64,000 bases of DNA from Protula sp. h YS-2021 (GCA_949752745.1 OX457029.1:13084039-13148038), one strand, 5' to 3'. Counted from the first letter of the stretch, positions 1-13,300 are shown. The notes: generated by a model not told the origin, from the sequence alone. Translations and numbers: made by a program.

Positions 1-879
1 GGTAATTGTTCAAACAGCCCTATGTATTAACAGCCCTATGGCTCAAAATAAAGACAAAATAATCAAAATGGTTGGATAGAATGTCCATTGCAATCTTAAA
101 TTTAAACCAAATGTATTCCAATAATATTTCAATATCTTCTGAGAAATACCTGTAGACGACAACAATTTGTTGGAAGGGATAAGTGCCCAGCGTTAATTGC
201 TTTGGGTTAATCATATTTTCACTGCTGTGATATTTAAATGTATGGGTCTGTTTTAAAATGGGTCATATTTGATATATTATGAAACTCCATTATTGTTTGT
301 CCTGCAACAACCAGCTCGTTTAACTTTTTTTCCAAAACTACTCTATAGGATCTGTTGGTGTTATTGTGTTTTTGCACTTTTAAATTCTAATGTTATCAGA
401 TAAAACATGTTCTGCTGTATTGTGATCATGTGGGAAGATGCTTTGAAGTCAAAAATAAGTGAGTTTAAATGTTGTAAAAATTCTGAACAGAAAAATGCTA
501 GGATGTGTTTATGCGTAAAATTATAGCTGTGAGATTACTTCGCTCTTTAAATGATAATATTGGTAGAACTTAGCTATGATCTATATAAAAAATGTCAGAT
601 TCCCTATCAGTAAACAAACACATATTGCATTAAACAAGACAGAACAATTAGAACGAAAACATTGAATAAGTTTTCTTTTATATTTTGTGCACCAGGCTAA
701 TAAGCGACAAATTTGTACACAAAAGATTTTACTTAAATAAAGGCAGGTCCTCTATCTAATATATAGCATTGAACATCGAAATGGCTAAATTTGTTAGAAA
801 ATATGGTTCGGGCAAAGGCGCTGTTGGACACGAAATCAGGATTTGCATAAAGAGTTTGCAGATAAAGAGTAGTTATATA
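1..879. other. AT-rich stretch, no gene recognised
   Basis: AT-rich sequence with only short chance open frames. No domain, tRNA or clear repeat was recognised up to the start of the 22 bp array near 880. Confidence 0.5.
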
Positions 880-1505
880 TCAACAACCCATAGTCGTATA
901 TTAACAGCATCGGTTTTGTATATTAACAATAAGAATTCGGTATATTAACAACATGAATTCGTTATGTTTAAAGTATTGGCTTGGTGTAGTAAGAGCATGG
1001 ATTCGACAGTCCGAGAGAATGACCTAAAAGCATATGTATTAACAGAGTAGATTCAAATGCTTAACGTGCAGACCATAGAGTTTACAAAGGTTTCGACATA
1101 TTAAGAGCATGGATTCGTCATATTTACCACATACAGGTTCAATTTATAAACAACAGAGATTCTTATTTCACCAGTACAAATTAGCAGCATGAAAGGTTAA
1201 AGAACACCATTGGCATATCAAGAGCATGGATTCGGTACACTAACCACATGGAGTTGCTATGTTTTCAGCATGAATCCGATGTAATAACAACAAACATTCT
1301 TCTGTTAGTAACATGGATATTGGTATCTTGACAGGGCTGACTTAGATAGTAAACGGCAGGAATTCATGTATTCACAATAAGAGTCCGGTATGGTAACTAC
1401 AAAACATGTCATTAACAACAAGGATTTAGTATATCAACAGCACGTATTCGGAACAGTTACTCCATAGATTAACAGCATAATCCCTCTGGTGTATTTAGCG
1501 AACAT
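880..1505. repeat. Degenerate 22 bp minisatellite
   Basis: Tandem units of about 22 bp run through this stretch, with a core like gtatattaacaacatgaatt. Recurrent pieces are 'agcatggattcg', 'tatattaacaac' and 'aacatgaattcg'. Many consecutive units keep exactly 22 bp despite heavy point divergence, giving roughly 25 or more copies. The last units (about 1461-1505) run into the 3' coding end of the minus-strand sulfotransferase. Confidence 0.75.
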
Positions 1506-2534
1506 AATGTCTCACTTTGATTAAAATCAAAACTGTAGCCAAATATTTCAAAATCTAACCTATAATGATTATAAAGCTGTTTAATTATATCAGGATCCAG
1601 TTCCTGAAATTCATCCAAATATCTGCCTTCCGTAATATTCTTGATTTGATTTTCCGCAGGATCTAATAGACGTCCTCTTTTACGATTTCTAGAAAACTTT
1701 TTTAAGGCGTTAGAATTGTTCAATAGCTTTAGAATGTGTTGCGCATCTGTGTCCATGCTTTCAAGTCTCAGTATGTAGTCATAGGGAATATGACACGGCG
1801 AACACCTGTCTACGAAACGGCTCCAGTGACCATCGTTTGAGTAGCGTTTGCCTGATAATATCATTGAAAGAAATTCGGGAAAATTGGCGCTCGTGTTTAA
1901 TTCTTTTCTCCTTTTATCCGAATTACCAAAAGTGTTGATAATATATCTACGCATTACTTGAAAATAACTTTCGCTATCGTGGCCTTTTTCCAGCGTTACT
2001 TTTTGTTTATATGCAGAAACTAGCCTATCGAATGGATTTCGAACCACCATAAATTTGGTGTAGTTGAAAAATTTGGAATGATCGTATTGAAGAGTCTCAA
2101 TACCGCGTTCTTTCAGGAGGTCCGCTCTATGGGAGTAACGTGGTTTTCCTAAATAACGCCCTTTTATTGTTGATGCTGATAAAATGGTTTTCCAAGTAGA
2201 GCTTGCAACTTTCGCTATGGCGCAATACATGACTTGATGCTCTTTGTCTGATAACACAATTGGCTTCTTGAATTTGGAGGAGTCTAATCCACTTGCCTTG
2301 CATTGCGCTTCTATGGCATTCATGCGTGTATCATGACTGCAGAATGGTAATGTTTCGCTATGATATTTATCCCATATGGAACTACTTACGTTCTTTTCTC
2401 TCAATCTGGATGTTGCATTTCTTGACAACGAGTTGCTTTGCCTGACATCATCATAGTTGTTGTAAGAAAACCCTGCAGAAGATGTCCAAACTGATAGGTG
2501 TTTAATAGCAATCTTGTATATAGCTATATATATG
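1469..2534 (-). CDS. Carbohydrate sulfotransferase, HNK-1/chondroitin type (last exon)
   Basis: Golgi-type enzyme expected to move sulfate from PAPS onto a glycan (Sulfotransfer_2 family, CHST8-14 group). Numbering from the open frame at 2545, residues 108-119 (CAIAKVASSTWK) are the 5'-phosphosulfate loop. Residues 167-182 (MVVRNPFDRLVSAYKQ) are the 3'-phosphate site with R169 and S177. Residues 238-261 carry the family HW...CSPC...YDYI block, and FEIFGYSF near 333-340 is the usual C-terminal signature. The frame begins at 2545 with TTG, not ATG. A good acceptor (tttggtttctag) sits just inside, so 2534 is taken as the exon start (phase 2). The upstream exon with start and membrane anchor was not found. 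Stop at 1469-1471. The last ~13 codons lie in the 22 bp array. Family call is firm; the glycan acceptor is unknown. Confidence 0.85.
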
Positions 2535-2549
2535 CTAGAAACCAAACAG

Positions 2550-3400
2550 TTAATAATTAAAAAGTTGCAATTTTAAGTTGCAAAATTGCATTCGAATTTT
2601 TCGCGCTCTGACACATCTATATCTTAAAATTTGGATTTTTACCTATTAGAACATGTCCGTTATATTGTGAAGAATACAGAATCCACAGGAATGGTAGCAA
2701 CAGCAAAGGTACATATGCATATTTCCCGTAAGTACACATACGACTTTCCATTCCAGATTGTTGGATACCTAAGTAAACATAGTAATTTATACTTGAAAAA
2801 GCTTACTTGAGAAAGCTTGGAATTTAAATTAAGTAAAGAATTACTGTCTCCCCTATTAAAAACGATGTTGTATTTTCTTAAATTGAAAACCTGGCGGAGG
2901 GGGAAGGGTGAGACCTTACTTTAAAGTATGTAAACTGCCCCTGTCTGATTAAGTAATGCGCATTATAGGTATTTTAGTGAAGGGTATTTTAATACATGTT
3001 TCATATGTCGATGTGCGACCTAAAACTCCTCTTTTCACCAAAAGTATCTTTGTCATAACATGAAACATAACAAGTGAAGCAATCTGACCATTTTGAAATT
3101 TGACAGGAATTTGAAGAAATTTACCTAAAATATTTGACAAAACCACCTTTTAATAAAAATAGATACATACCAGCCGTTAATATCAGTAAATATTACTGCA
3201 GTATAATTTTCAGTATCATTTATCCTCATACACAACACAACCATGTGATCAAAAGATATGATACTGACACACCATATCTTATGTTATCTTCTCTGGCATA
3301 CTGCTCACATGGCTGTTCGCACCAATGAATGGTATTTCATTGCGCTTAATTGTGTCTAATGTACTTTTTTTTCCTTTTATTATGAGCTTGAGTCTACTTC
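2550..3400. other. Intergenic, no gene recognised
   Basis: AT-rich sequence upstream (in gene sense) of the sulfotransferase exon. The missing 5' exon would be expected at higher coordinates, but no hydrophobic signal-anchor exon with an ATG and a donor was recognised here. Confidence 0.4.
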
Positions 3401-3406
3401 TTCATC

Positions 3407-3407
<1 letters not shown>

Positions 3408-3490
<83 letters not shown>

Positions 3491-3518
3491 GTTATTGTTA
3501 TTGTTATTATTATTATTA
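3408..3518. repeat. (TTA)n microsatellite
   Basis: About 30 TTA/ATT units followed by a few TTG-interrupted units. Reading frames through it give poly-Tyr and are not genes. Confidence 0.95.
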
Positions 3519-3617
3519 GCCCCCTCTCTGAAACTGTATTCGCAACACTGTTAAAATGGGCATGACGTCACCACATTAAGGCTAGAATAAACACCTACTA
3601 GAATGGTGAGCGCTCCT

Positions 3618-4200
3618 TTACAGCCACATCCTGAACATCAGCGTGAATAACACGCATGTATGGTATAATAGCCCCACTCTTTTAACATTACATTTAAGTC
3701 GTTATGTAACGAAAGGGGTACGGGTTGATATAGATTTGATTAAACACGGGAAACACAATGACAAAACAATGCGTTTGGAAACAAATTATTTATTTATCGT
3801 GGGTGAAACTCCGTTGTTCTTTCGAGCAGTTCTAAACGTCTTGGAAAATATCTCCCGCATAAAAAACGCCCGATGACAAATTCCCGCTTTAGCAACTGAG
3901 GAGATTTTTTGCCATTCCGGGGGAAAATTTCCAGGTGTAATGTCCACTATTTAAGGAATGGCTCTGGCAGCGTTAGAAATGTATTTGTAAGTGGGGCCAC
4001 TTAGCTGGGGATAAACAAGAGCTTTAGTCATTCTTTGGGTTATGATCGTTTTTGTCCCGGCGGTTTGAGTGATAGCATCGAAGATAAGCTGGGGTAAGAG
4101 TTTAACGAGTTTAATGTGATTAACAAAAGCCTAACCGTTACCTCGATGTACCAAAAGTACCTAATGGCTGACAAGTATAATAATTAAGTATTCCATTTCT
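3618..4200. repeat. Direct duplication, copy 1
   Basis: First of two diverged direct copies. Shared blocks include 'cgcatgtatgg', 'cgggttgata', 'ctttcgagca', 'cgcccgatgacaaat', 'agcaactgaggagatttttt', 'ccaggtgtaatgtccacta' and 'atggctgacaagtata', in the same order as in 4258-4815. No coding potential is shared between the copies. Confidence 0.85.
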
Positions 4201-4257
4201 TCGCGTTGTCTTTATGAACTCCGTACCATGTGATATAACCTGTAATGTTGATACACT

Positions 4258-4815
4258 ATGCACCCATCTCCTCTGGACATTGATACTAAAATGCGGGAAC
4301 AACATGCATGTATGGTGAAATTACTCATTCTTTTAACATTAGATTTAATTCGTTATTTAACGAGAACGTACGGGTTGATACCGATATGTTTAAACTCGGG
4401 ACATACAATGACAAAACGATGCTTTTGGAAATATTTAGCATGGATGAAACTTCGTTGCTCTTTCGAGCACTTCTAAACGATTCTCGAAAATATGTCCCGC
4501 ATAAAAAAACGCCCGATGACAAATCACCCTTTTAGCAACTGAGGAGATTTTTTGCCATTCCTGGAAAAAATCCCCAGGTGTAATGTCCACTATTTAAAGA
4601 ATGGCTCTGGCATCATTACAAACGTATTTGTTGGGGAAGGCACTCAGTGGTGCGATTAACAAGAGCTTTAGTCATTCTTTCGGCTCATGCTTGTTTGGGC
4701 TCAATAATTTGAGTGATAGCATCGAAAATTACCTATTAAGAAAAATCTAACCTATAACTCGATGTACCGAAAGTACTCAATGGCTGACAAGTATAGAAAT
4801 TAAGTACTCCATTAA
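4258..4815. repeat. Direct duplication, copy 2
   Basis: Second copy, offset about 640 bp from the first, with many substitutions and small indels. The short open frames in the two copies differ, which argues against a conserved protein. Confidence 0.85.
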
Positions 4816-6560
4816 ATGACACACGCTATTTTAATGTGCAACTATTCGCTTTTAACTTAACAGGTAGGTGAATGGATGTCTCCTGCACTATCTCGGACCC
4901 ACCTCTCTCCCCTCCAGCTCCCCTCTCCTCTTCCCCCCAGGTAGGTGGAGGGAGATATCTGCATAATTTTTTTTGAAGAGTTGCTTTACTAAGGGGGATT
5001 TTCTGAATCCGTAACAATTGAGCCGGAGACGTATGGTCCTGAGAAATTTGTCCCATGGACATTTTGGACAGAAATAAAAAATGACAATTTGGCTTCTTCA
5101 AAAAAAATCTTTACAGTTTTGATCAATGATGTTATAATGTTTATCGTCTTTGTAACTTTGTGTAATTCTGTAATTTTAGATCAAATTAAGTTGGATAACT
5201 TTGTCTATTTATATATTTCCTAAAATCGGGACCGGACATTCTGTCCTGGCGTATCAGCTTACAATTACAACAGCGGATCATTTTTGAACGCCACATGCAT
5301 TGTCGCTACCCCAGTGCGTACCACAGTATGCACACTTCCAACATTCCAACCGAAAATCTTTTGAAAACTTATGATTGTGTGAAGGAAATGACATAAGTGG
5401 TACCATTTTCTGTATTATATTACAAACAAATCAGTAAACGACAATTCTCTCAATAAGACAAGTACACTGTTTTATTATTTAAGGATTATTTTAAAAACAT
5501 GCTAAAAAGTGGATAAATTAGAAACTCTTCCAGAGCTCGCGACATTCGGGAAACCGCAAAACCGGTCTAAACCTAAGCTGAGGTTTTTCATTTATTCTCT
5601 CCTCACTGATGCATCCAGTAATTTCTTCTACTTCCTTTTCAGTAATAGTATGACTGAGATATCAGTCATAACATTCTTGAGTTTTTAAAATAGCAAACGG
5701 GTTTTTAAAAAGGTGATTGCTCTAATACAAAGAAACCCGATATTTAGCCGAAATCCTTCTATCATTGGTTTCATTTGTTGCCGGTTTAGTTTGCAGTCAG
5801 TTTTGTGCGTTTTATTCTTAACGCTCAAAGTGTGATTTGGCTTATAAACATACAAAGAAATGACAGAAGTGACAGAATCAACCATGAAAAATTATCAAAG
5901 CTCCATTTGATTAAGAAGTTCTACAAAGTGTGCTGAAAAATATGCAATAAATTCAAAGGAAGGCGTATTACATTTGAAAATGCACATATTGAGAAGTGCG
6001 CTTATCATTTCTTGTTAATTTATCCCAATAAAGTTTCAATCGAAACGGAAGTGCAAATGCACTTATAAGTACGAATCCGCTTAACGGTACAAACATATCA
6101 TGTTGCATTATTGCACATGATTTCTTGCAATTACGCATATTATATCCATAAATCCATAAAAACAGTAACCAGTTTCGTTTTAACAAACAGACTGGTATAT
6201 ATTAATAACATACTTGTTTCAATGAAAAAGAGCAATGCGCAACTAACTTTTCTTTTCCTCATCAAAAAAGCTCCAAAATATCGGCTATCGCAGGCGGGAG
6301 TGTAAGTTAGCAACTTTTTGCTACATATTCAGATTACAAGTATATTTACCAATAATTCATCGATTTTTTTCTAATCGGGCACAGATGTTGATGAAATGTA
6401 ATTAATATACAGACAATGCACAAAAGTGTAGATATATCATGCAGATAAATGACAAGGTGCAGCTTTTGTGTCAAGCAGGTAAAAACGAGTCACTCAGTGC
6501 CCCTTATTCATATCCATTGATTTTGTTCTTTGCATATTTTTTCCATTCGCGCAGTTTTAA
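4816..6560. other. Intergenic, no gene recognised
   Basis: AT-rich DNA with short chance frames on both strands. No repeat family or domain recognised. Confidence 0.4.

Positions 6561-6561
<1 letters not shown>

Positions 6562-6603
<42 letters not shown>
6562..6603. repeat. (AAT)n microsatellite
   Basis: About 14 AAT units immediately before the ~139 bp tandem array. Confidence 0.95.
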
Positions 6604-6604
<1 letters not shown>

Positions 6605-6639
6605 GAAGCCATCGTGCAGAGCAAAGCCGCACCTGGAAC

Positions 6640-7370
6640 TGTAAATTCAAGGTGGCGGCGATTGTGACCTTGAAATTTGGTCAAGGTCAAAACAAAAACA
6701 ATTTCCACCTATCCACCTTGACCTCATTTTCGACCTTCACCCCCTATACGACGATACATAAGGTATAACTTCCGCTGTCCTTGACCTCCAGGTCGATTTC
6801 GAGCCCCAAACCGGAAGTTGGCCCTTATCTCGAATACGGTAAGAGATAGAGCAATTCTGACCTCATTTTCGACCTCCACCCCTAAACGACGATACGTAAG
6901 GCATAACTTCCGGTGTCCTTGACCTCCAGTAACTTTCGAGCCCCAAACCGGAAGTTTGTCTTTATCTCGTAAACGCTAAGAGATTGAGCAATTCTGACCT
7001 CATTTTCGACCTCCACCCCCATACGACGATACGTAAGGTATAACTTCCGGTGTCTTTGACTTCCAGGTCACTTACGAGCCCCAAACCTACCTCCATCCCC
7101 TATACGACGATACGTAAGGTATAACTTCCAATGTCCTTGACCTCCATGTCACTTTCGAGCGCCAAACCGGAAGTTGGCTTTTATCTCGAAAACGGTAAGA
7201 GATAGAGCCATTCTGACCTCATTTTCGACCTCCACCCTTTATACTACGATACACAAGGTATAACTTCCGGTGTCCTTGACCTCCAGGTCACTTTCGAGCC
7301 CCAAACCGGAAGTTGGTCTTTATCTCGAAAACGGTAAGATATAGAGCAAATTTTTGGCCTTGACCTTACC
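6640..7370. repeat. Tandem array of ~139 bp units
   Basis: Five units, one shortened to about 80 bp, marked by 'acgacgatacgtaaggtata' starting near 6743, 6882, 7021, 7101 and 7240. Each contains 'ccttgacctccaggtcactt', 'aaccggaagttgg' and 'ttatctcgaaaacggtaaga'. The last block also appears inside the Helitron-like elements at 25.5 and 45.2 kb, so this is probably the same wider family. No coding frame spans it. Confidence 0.85.
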
Positions 7371-7379
7371 GGTATAGTT

Positions 7380-8560
7380 AGTAGAATTTAGGAGGATATT
7401 CTACATTCAGACATGTGAAAATTCTTAACAAACTGCAATGTCATCTACCTTCCGTTTTAAGTTATCATTCCAAGTGGTGGCTAATTCGCTGTGCGAATTT
7501 CAGTCTAGTTGTGGATGACTTTTGCAACTTAGTAAATATCTCTGTGGTAATCTCAGCGAAATCAAATCGCACTTCAATTTCAAATCAGTCCAACAACTGA
7601 TGAAATCTGAAAAATGATGCCGTGCTTGGAAAACGTCAAGTTGGAAAATAGTTGGAAAACGTTTTCTGTGTTTTTATTCGGTACCCAGTGAGTATTCTAA
7701 CGTCCATGCAACGTCAATTTGAGGATGGGACGTGGACCCGACCAAAGCACAATATTAACTTTTTTGTTAAATTCAGGGAGTCAAAATGGATATAAATTAT
7801 AAAACTATATATATGTGCTATTACTGGGTTCTGTGCTGTTTGTTGTTGGGATAATCTACCGCTTGAATGTAAATAAAAACGTAAACACGGCGTTGGATTT
7901 AAAAACCATACAAAAGGCTTACGTTACTGAAATGCAGTAATCACAGAGTAGACCCAAAAAAGCTTTCTGTTAACTATTAATTTTCGTAATGCTCATGGAA
8001 GAGTTATTAGGAGATTAAATGGTGAGGGCGTATGGATACAAGTTCCCAGAAAATCTAAGGTCCGTTGACGATTCTGAATTTTTCATGAGCCTGTCCAGAA
8101 AAAAAGCAAAAATGGTCGCATGGCGATAGAGTGGAGGGGGATGGCGTGAGACGGTGCATTTATGCCATTTTTATGGAGGATTATCTCAGTGTATTTAACC
8201 GTTCCAGTGTCTTGTTTCTAAAGTTCTAAGATTTTGCAGCTAATCCTTTGAATTTGATGAGGAGTAAACTCTTGCCATTTTTAGATCTTCCAGATTTTAA
8301 TGAAACTACTAAAATGCAAATACAGAAAATGAAGAATAAAAGCCAAAATATGATACTGGTGTTGTTGTCAAGCTTCTACCAAAAAACTAGGGCGATATTA
8401 CAAGATTTTTTCTTGCCTTATAATGAGAGACTGGGACTTTTAACGGGGCAGGGTTAGTTTACGTGGAGCTAGTTTAGGTCAACGGTCGGATGTTTCTGTT
8501 CAACTGGCCCCTCTACATAACACAACCCTTCCTGTCATCGAGCCCTTATTATTAGCCTGA
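7380..8560. other. Intergenic, no gene recognised
   Basis: Mixed AT-rich sequence with isolated 'aacgtc' motifs that become frequent further right. No gene recognised. Confidence 0.4.
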
Positions 8561-8677
8561 AAAACGCTGTGACATCGCACCCACGTTGGAAAGACGTCGT
8601 ATTCCGACATTGGATCGACGTCTATATAACGTCTAACGTCTGTTCCTCGCTAAGCCGAAGACGTTGATTAGGCGTCG

Positions 8678-8743
<66 letters not shown>

Positions 8744-9400
8744 AGGGGTGCAGAGAGAGACAGAGCGAGGGGGAGAGAAAGATCATATTCCCAGCAAAAA
8801 TTGCAACCTCAGATCAATGATGTAAACGACTTCGGATCAACGTCAGGTCTTGGTTATTTATGGAAGTCAAAAATTCATCTACCTTCCGACGTGGGATAGA
8901 GGTCGATTATTTGACGTCTAATCAACGGTGCGTGAAGGTTGCAAATGGAAGTCGAAAGGGCGTAGAAAAAGCAAAAAGTTCGATAGTCGTCCGGACATAT
9001 GAATGTAGAATAGCCCTGTAGACAGTTAAAATTGGTCACAGTACCCCCGGTCAAGTAGGGTATATATGCATTCGATTTCTATGAAAATAGTAGGTTGGAA
9101 CTTGCAATATTTCTGACTTCAATGCAACGTCGATTTTTTTTTGCTTTTATCAAACGTTCATTTTTCGACGTCTATTTGGCGTTTCACTAAAGACGTTGAT
9201 TAGACGTCGAAGAAAATTGCATTTTAGTCGCGACTAATAGCAACGTCTAGGCAACGTTGCTTATTCAACACCTATTCAACGTTGTGTCAAAGGCGTTGGC
9301 AAGACGTTGACCTGTCCCACCAAATTACAACCAGAGTTCAAGTCGTGATGTAATCGGGGCGATGTCATAACCTCAAATAGACGTTGGATCGGCTTTGAAT
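8560..9400. repeat. Degenerate CAACGTC/GACGTTG repeat region
   Basis: Short motifs such as 'gacgtctaatcaacg', 'agacgttgattag', 'caacgtctaggcaacgtt' and 'attcaacgttg' recur irregularly on both strands, forming many small inverted repeats. The region is split by the (GA)n tract at 8682-8742. No protein was recognised. Confidence 0.65.
8682..8742. repeat. (GA)n microsatellite
   Basis: About 30 GA units. Confidence 0.95.
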
Positions 9401-9765
9401 TATTTACTGGGCAATGTATAAAAGCATACGGTGGTCTGCCTGAAACTGGTCGAGGATGAACTATTTTGAAATGAAGACTTCTTTTACACACGTAATAAGT
9501 AAGCCAGCCCTGAGAAACACAATACAGGCTTTATTTATTTATTTTATTTTTGGGCCGTAAATTGCACCAGTTGTTATATAATGACTTAACCATTTCTCAG
9601 ACTGAGCTAGCCTTCTTAACTACTTATGAAGAATAAACAAACAAATGAGATAGCTAAAGGTTTCATTGATTTCCTTGACACGTCCGTGACTTTTATTCTA
9701 ACAGCCAAAACGGCCACCCCACTGTACACCTAACCCTAACACTCTCTGCTAGTTCCTCCCCGTAG

Positions 9766-10110
9766 TTTTTAGTCCCCCGTCGCCGCGTAGCTATTGAATT
9801 CTGGTTTGTCCGTCGGCCCGTCCGTCGGCCCGTCCGTCCCATTGTCAACATACCGGACATGATGTCTTTTGTGCGATAGATCTCAGAAACTACTCAAGGG
9901 ATTCCATTTAAACCTTGCATACTGAAAGAATATAGGTTGTAGTTGTGCAACTGGATATAAGTTTTGCCGTCTCCTGGGGACTTCGTCGAAATATTTTAGG
10001 CCGTCAGCACCTGGATAGGATGTGTTTTGTGCAATAGATCCCAAAGACTACCCGAGGAATTTCATTTAAATCTTGTACAGGGAAAGAATGTAGGGTGTAG
10101 TTGTGCACCT
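9766..10110. repeat. Dispersed element with GTCCCCCG...CGCCGCGTAG head
   Basis: It starts with 'agtcccccgtcgccgcgtag' and a 'gtccgtcggcc' tract. Two ~161 bp direct units follow (near 9857 and 10019), marked by 'ttttgtgc(g/a)atagatc' and 'gtagttgtgca'. The same head starts the unrelated-bodied element at 57452, so these are probably two members of one superfamily. Confidence 0.6.
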
Positions 10111-10139
10111 GAGCTCCTGACACAGCCCAACTGTCCAAA

Positions 10140-10380
10140 ACCCCCTCCTCTATCACCCCAGCCTCATTGATTATCAAAGCCAAACCTTCACCCCATTATT
10201 ATTGTCCCAGGTCAAGCCTCACACTAATCTCTTTGTCACAACTCCATTTCACCCCAGCCTCATTGTCACTACCCCCTCACCCCAACATCATTGTTACAGC
10301 CCTCTCACCCCAAGCTCATTGTTATAGCCTCCTCATCTCAACATCATATCGCAACCCCCCTCTTCAATATGCCCCCGTTC
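10140..10380. repeat. Pyrimidine-rich ~28 bp tandem repeat
   Basis: Degenerate units like 'cctcattgtcacaaccccct' followed by 'caccccaa'. Open frames through it are compositionally biased and not considered genes. Confidence 0.6.
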
Positions 10381-10389
10381 CTTATTAGA

Positions 10390-13300
10390 AAATAAGAAGG
10401 GATGAAGTATTATATACAATTGAGTTATACGGAAATATTACACTGAAACATTGGATCAGGAGTGCAATTGTCGCGTAGGTGTCGCTGATATGCCTCTGTA
10501 TTCTATACACATGAGCACCTCAGTGCTGAAAACGATTACTACTACGGCGCTGAGGTTGAATCCGCCCCATTAACGCGACGCATGGACCTTTTTTTTAAAT
10601 TTATTCACACATCTTTCGTCACTCAAGACCACATGTAGCACAAACAAAAAACAATAAGTGATAAGAAGTTGTTTGCTGAAATCATTAAGTATAAAAATGA
10701 AAGAAAAACCTGTGGGAAAAATTCAAGGCAAATCGATTACGCATAAATACGGTACGAATACCCACTATTCGGTTGTGGGGAGGGGGCGCAGTTAACTTGG
10801 TTTTGCAAATTCTTTTTAAAAACATCGGATTCAAATATACCACGCACTGTCATTTCCTACTTAGAAAAGATCGCTTATCGATTTATTAAGTTAATTTAAA
10901 AAACTGTATTTCAGACATTGTTCAACATCGGGAAACAAAAATAATTATATCATATCGCAAACATGAACGCAAATGTTCATAAATAAATAAGCGCTCTAGT
11001 TCCACGCAAAACAGTGTAAAGAATGGGTCTGTTTTAGGAATCCATTTATCGGAGGCCTCCAGCGGCGATTAATCCATTCCAAAAATGAGACGCGAAGATA
11101 CTAGGAATTTCATTCGGTGCATAAAATATGTTCTACGGTGGGAGGATATACTATGCAAGTCCTTTCGGGGGGAGCGTTAAAACAGCTGTTTTAAAAAGAT
11201 TGCAAATAGTCGAAGAAGTATGTGTAGTTCAACCAACAGTAAAATTTGAAATACCAGTTGCCAAAGGTATTTCGATTTTTTTAAATGTATTCGAAAAATG
11301 CTGCAGATTTCTACGTACTTACGATCGATTATACGTAGCTAAATGATTCGATGTTTGAGCAGCAACGTCCTAACACTATTTACATACATTATATTATCCA
11401 AAATATTTCAAAGGCTTAAAAAGTTATTTGCGTTTATGGCTTCTGCATTTCATCAAATATTTTGCTAACAGAGGTAACATGACCTTTGAGAGGCGAAAAG
11501 AAAATAATTCGGAGCATAATAACCTTAGTTTCTACAATATAAAATGTCTTCGTGCTGCAAGAGGTTATGCGAACCCTTCTTCCATTTTCTCCTGCGGTAG
11601 AGAAGGCCATGGGTAATTACGTGTTAATTGAACTGCCACCAATTTTATCCATAAGGACACTTGAAGTATTTTTTCTTCATCCTATTTTTATTTTGCAAAT
11701 TTTGATTGAATACTGATTGTGTACTACGCTTAAATATCATTTATTCATGTTAACTGTGCAGTTTACATGAAGGGTTAAGATTAATTTTCATTTCGGCCTA
11801 AACTCGTTACGTGAGTCTCAGGCGAAGTACGTTTTTCAATAAGATTTTAAATCGGAAAACGACATTATCAAACCGTTATTATTGACTGATTTCGACAGCC
11901 CTTTTCTTTTCTTGACAACCTCCTACCTTTATCCCCTCCCCCACCCCTCCCACCCCTCCCTTTTTGCTCACCTTGATGACACCGCGGACCATATTCTCGA
12001 ATCGTAAATTATCGAATTGGTCTTTTATTTGAGTAAGTGACCTCCGACTGAAGTTAGCTGTCTCAGATATAAGATCAGGAACTTTGTTTCATCTAGTATT
12101 CTCGCAACAATTTTTACGTAAATCTAAGTCATCCGCCTCAAGATAGTTCCCGTAGATGTAAGGAAGATCCAAAGATCCTTTTAGAGTTTAGCGGGCAGTC
12201 ATAGGGGATAGGGATCATATTTTGAGGTCAGAATCATTACAGATTTCTAATGAATAGAATTTTAGTGTATGTTAAAATTAAAACAACGCGAAGATCACAC
12301 AAACATCTTCATAACAAGAAAAAGAGCATGCATGTGAACAGCATGAGGATCATGCAAACAAAATATTTGGGTCCAAGGTTACAATTAGAATGTCGGTACT
12401 ATGTAGAGCAAAACCTCGTAAATGTGACCACCTTTAAACAGGACTAGTCTAAGAGAGAACAGTAAATTAGTTTTTACTATAAAAAGACTTTTTGAAAACT
12501 TAATAATTGTTTTGTTGTGCAAACTTGCAAATGCATGGCAAGCCGAGGTTAAATTTAAACATATAGCAAATATTTGACTTCTCCATAACCATTGTATTAA
12601 AGTATATGAGCAATCCGGCAGGTGTACCAAAGTACCCCACCCCCTGCAAACCCAAGCCTAACGCCTTGATTAGCAGTTATCTCCCTTTGTTAATTTCTTC
12701 GATTTTAGACGTGGGTTGCTTGATCGAGTATTCTTTTTTATGCACAGGGAGAGGTTCTTTCCCTTTTTTACACGGAGTTTATTGTACATCTAACTCAAAT
12801 AAACTCAAAGGCCGCAATACCCAATGACGTCACAACCCTCTGTGTACAAATCATGCTGATTGAAAATGTGCAACAGTTAATAATTCAGTTAAAGCACATA
12901 CACGAAAAAAGGGCAATACCTGCGGGGATTTTACCCGTTGGACATAACCCGCAGGGACTTGGCCAAAAGGGGACTTTACTCACCCTAGAAATTTACCCGC
13001 GGTATCACATTACCGGGCATGCAGAAAATGAAATCCTGAATAGGCTTGTAAAAATGAAATGTAGAATATTATTGAAACTTATTGGTTAAGTAAATGGTAT
13101 TCTCAATTATGTTCTTTCCGGTTTGTGATGATTTTTATTAACCCAGATTATATTGGTGCAAACTGAAATTCTATGTTTCCTGTTATGCAGTTTAGCTGTA
13201 ATTAAAACATAATCCCAAAATATGTGATGGATTTTAGACCAAACGGCAAAAGATTATGTTAAGTAACTACCTTTTCGATTCCAGTCTATAATAAATTATA

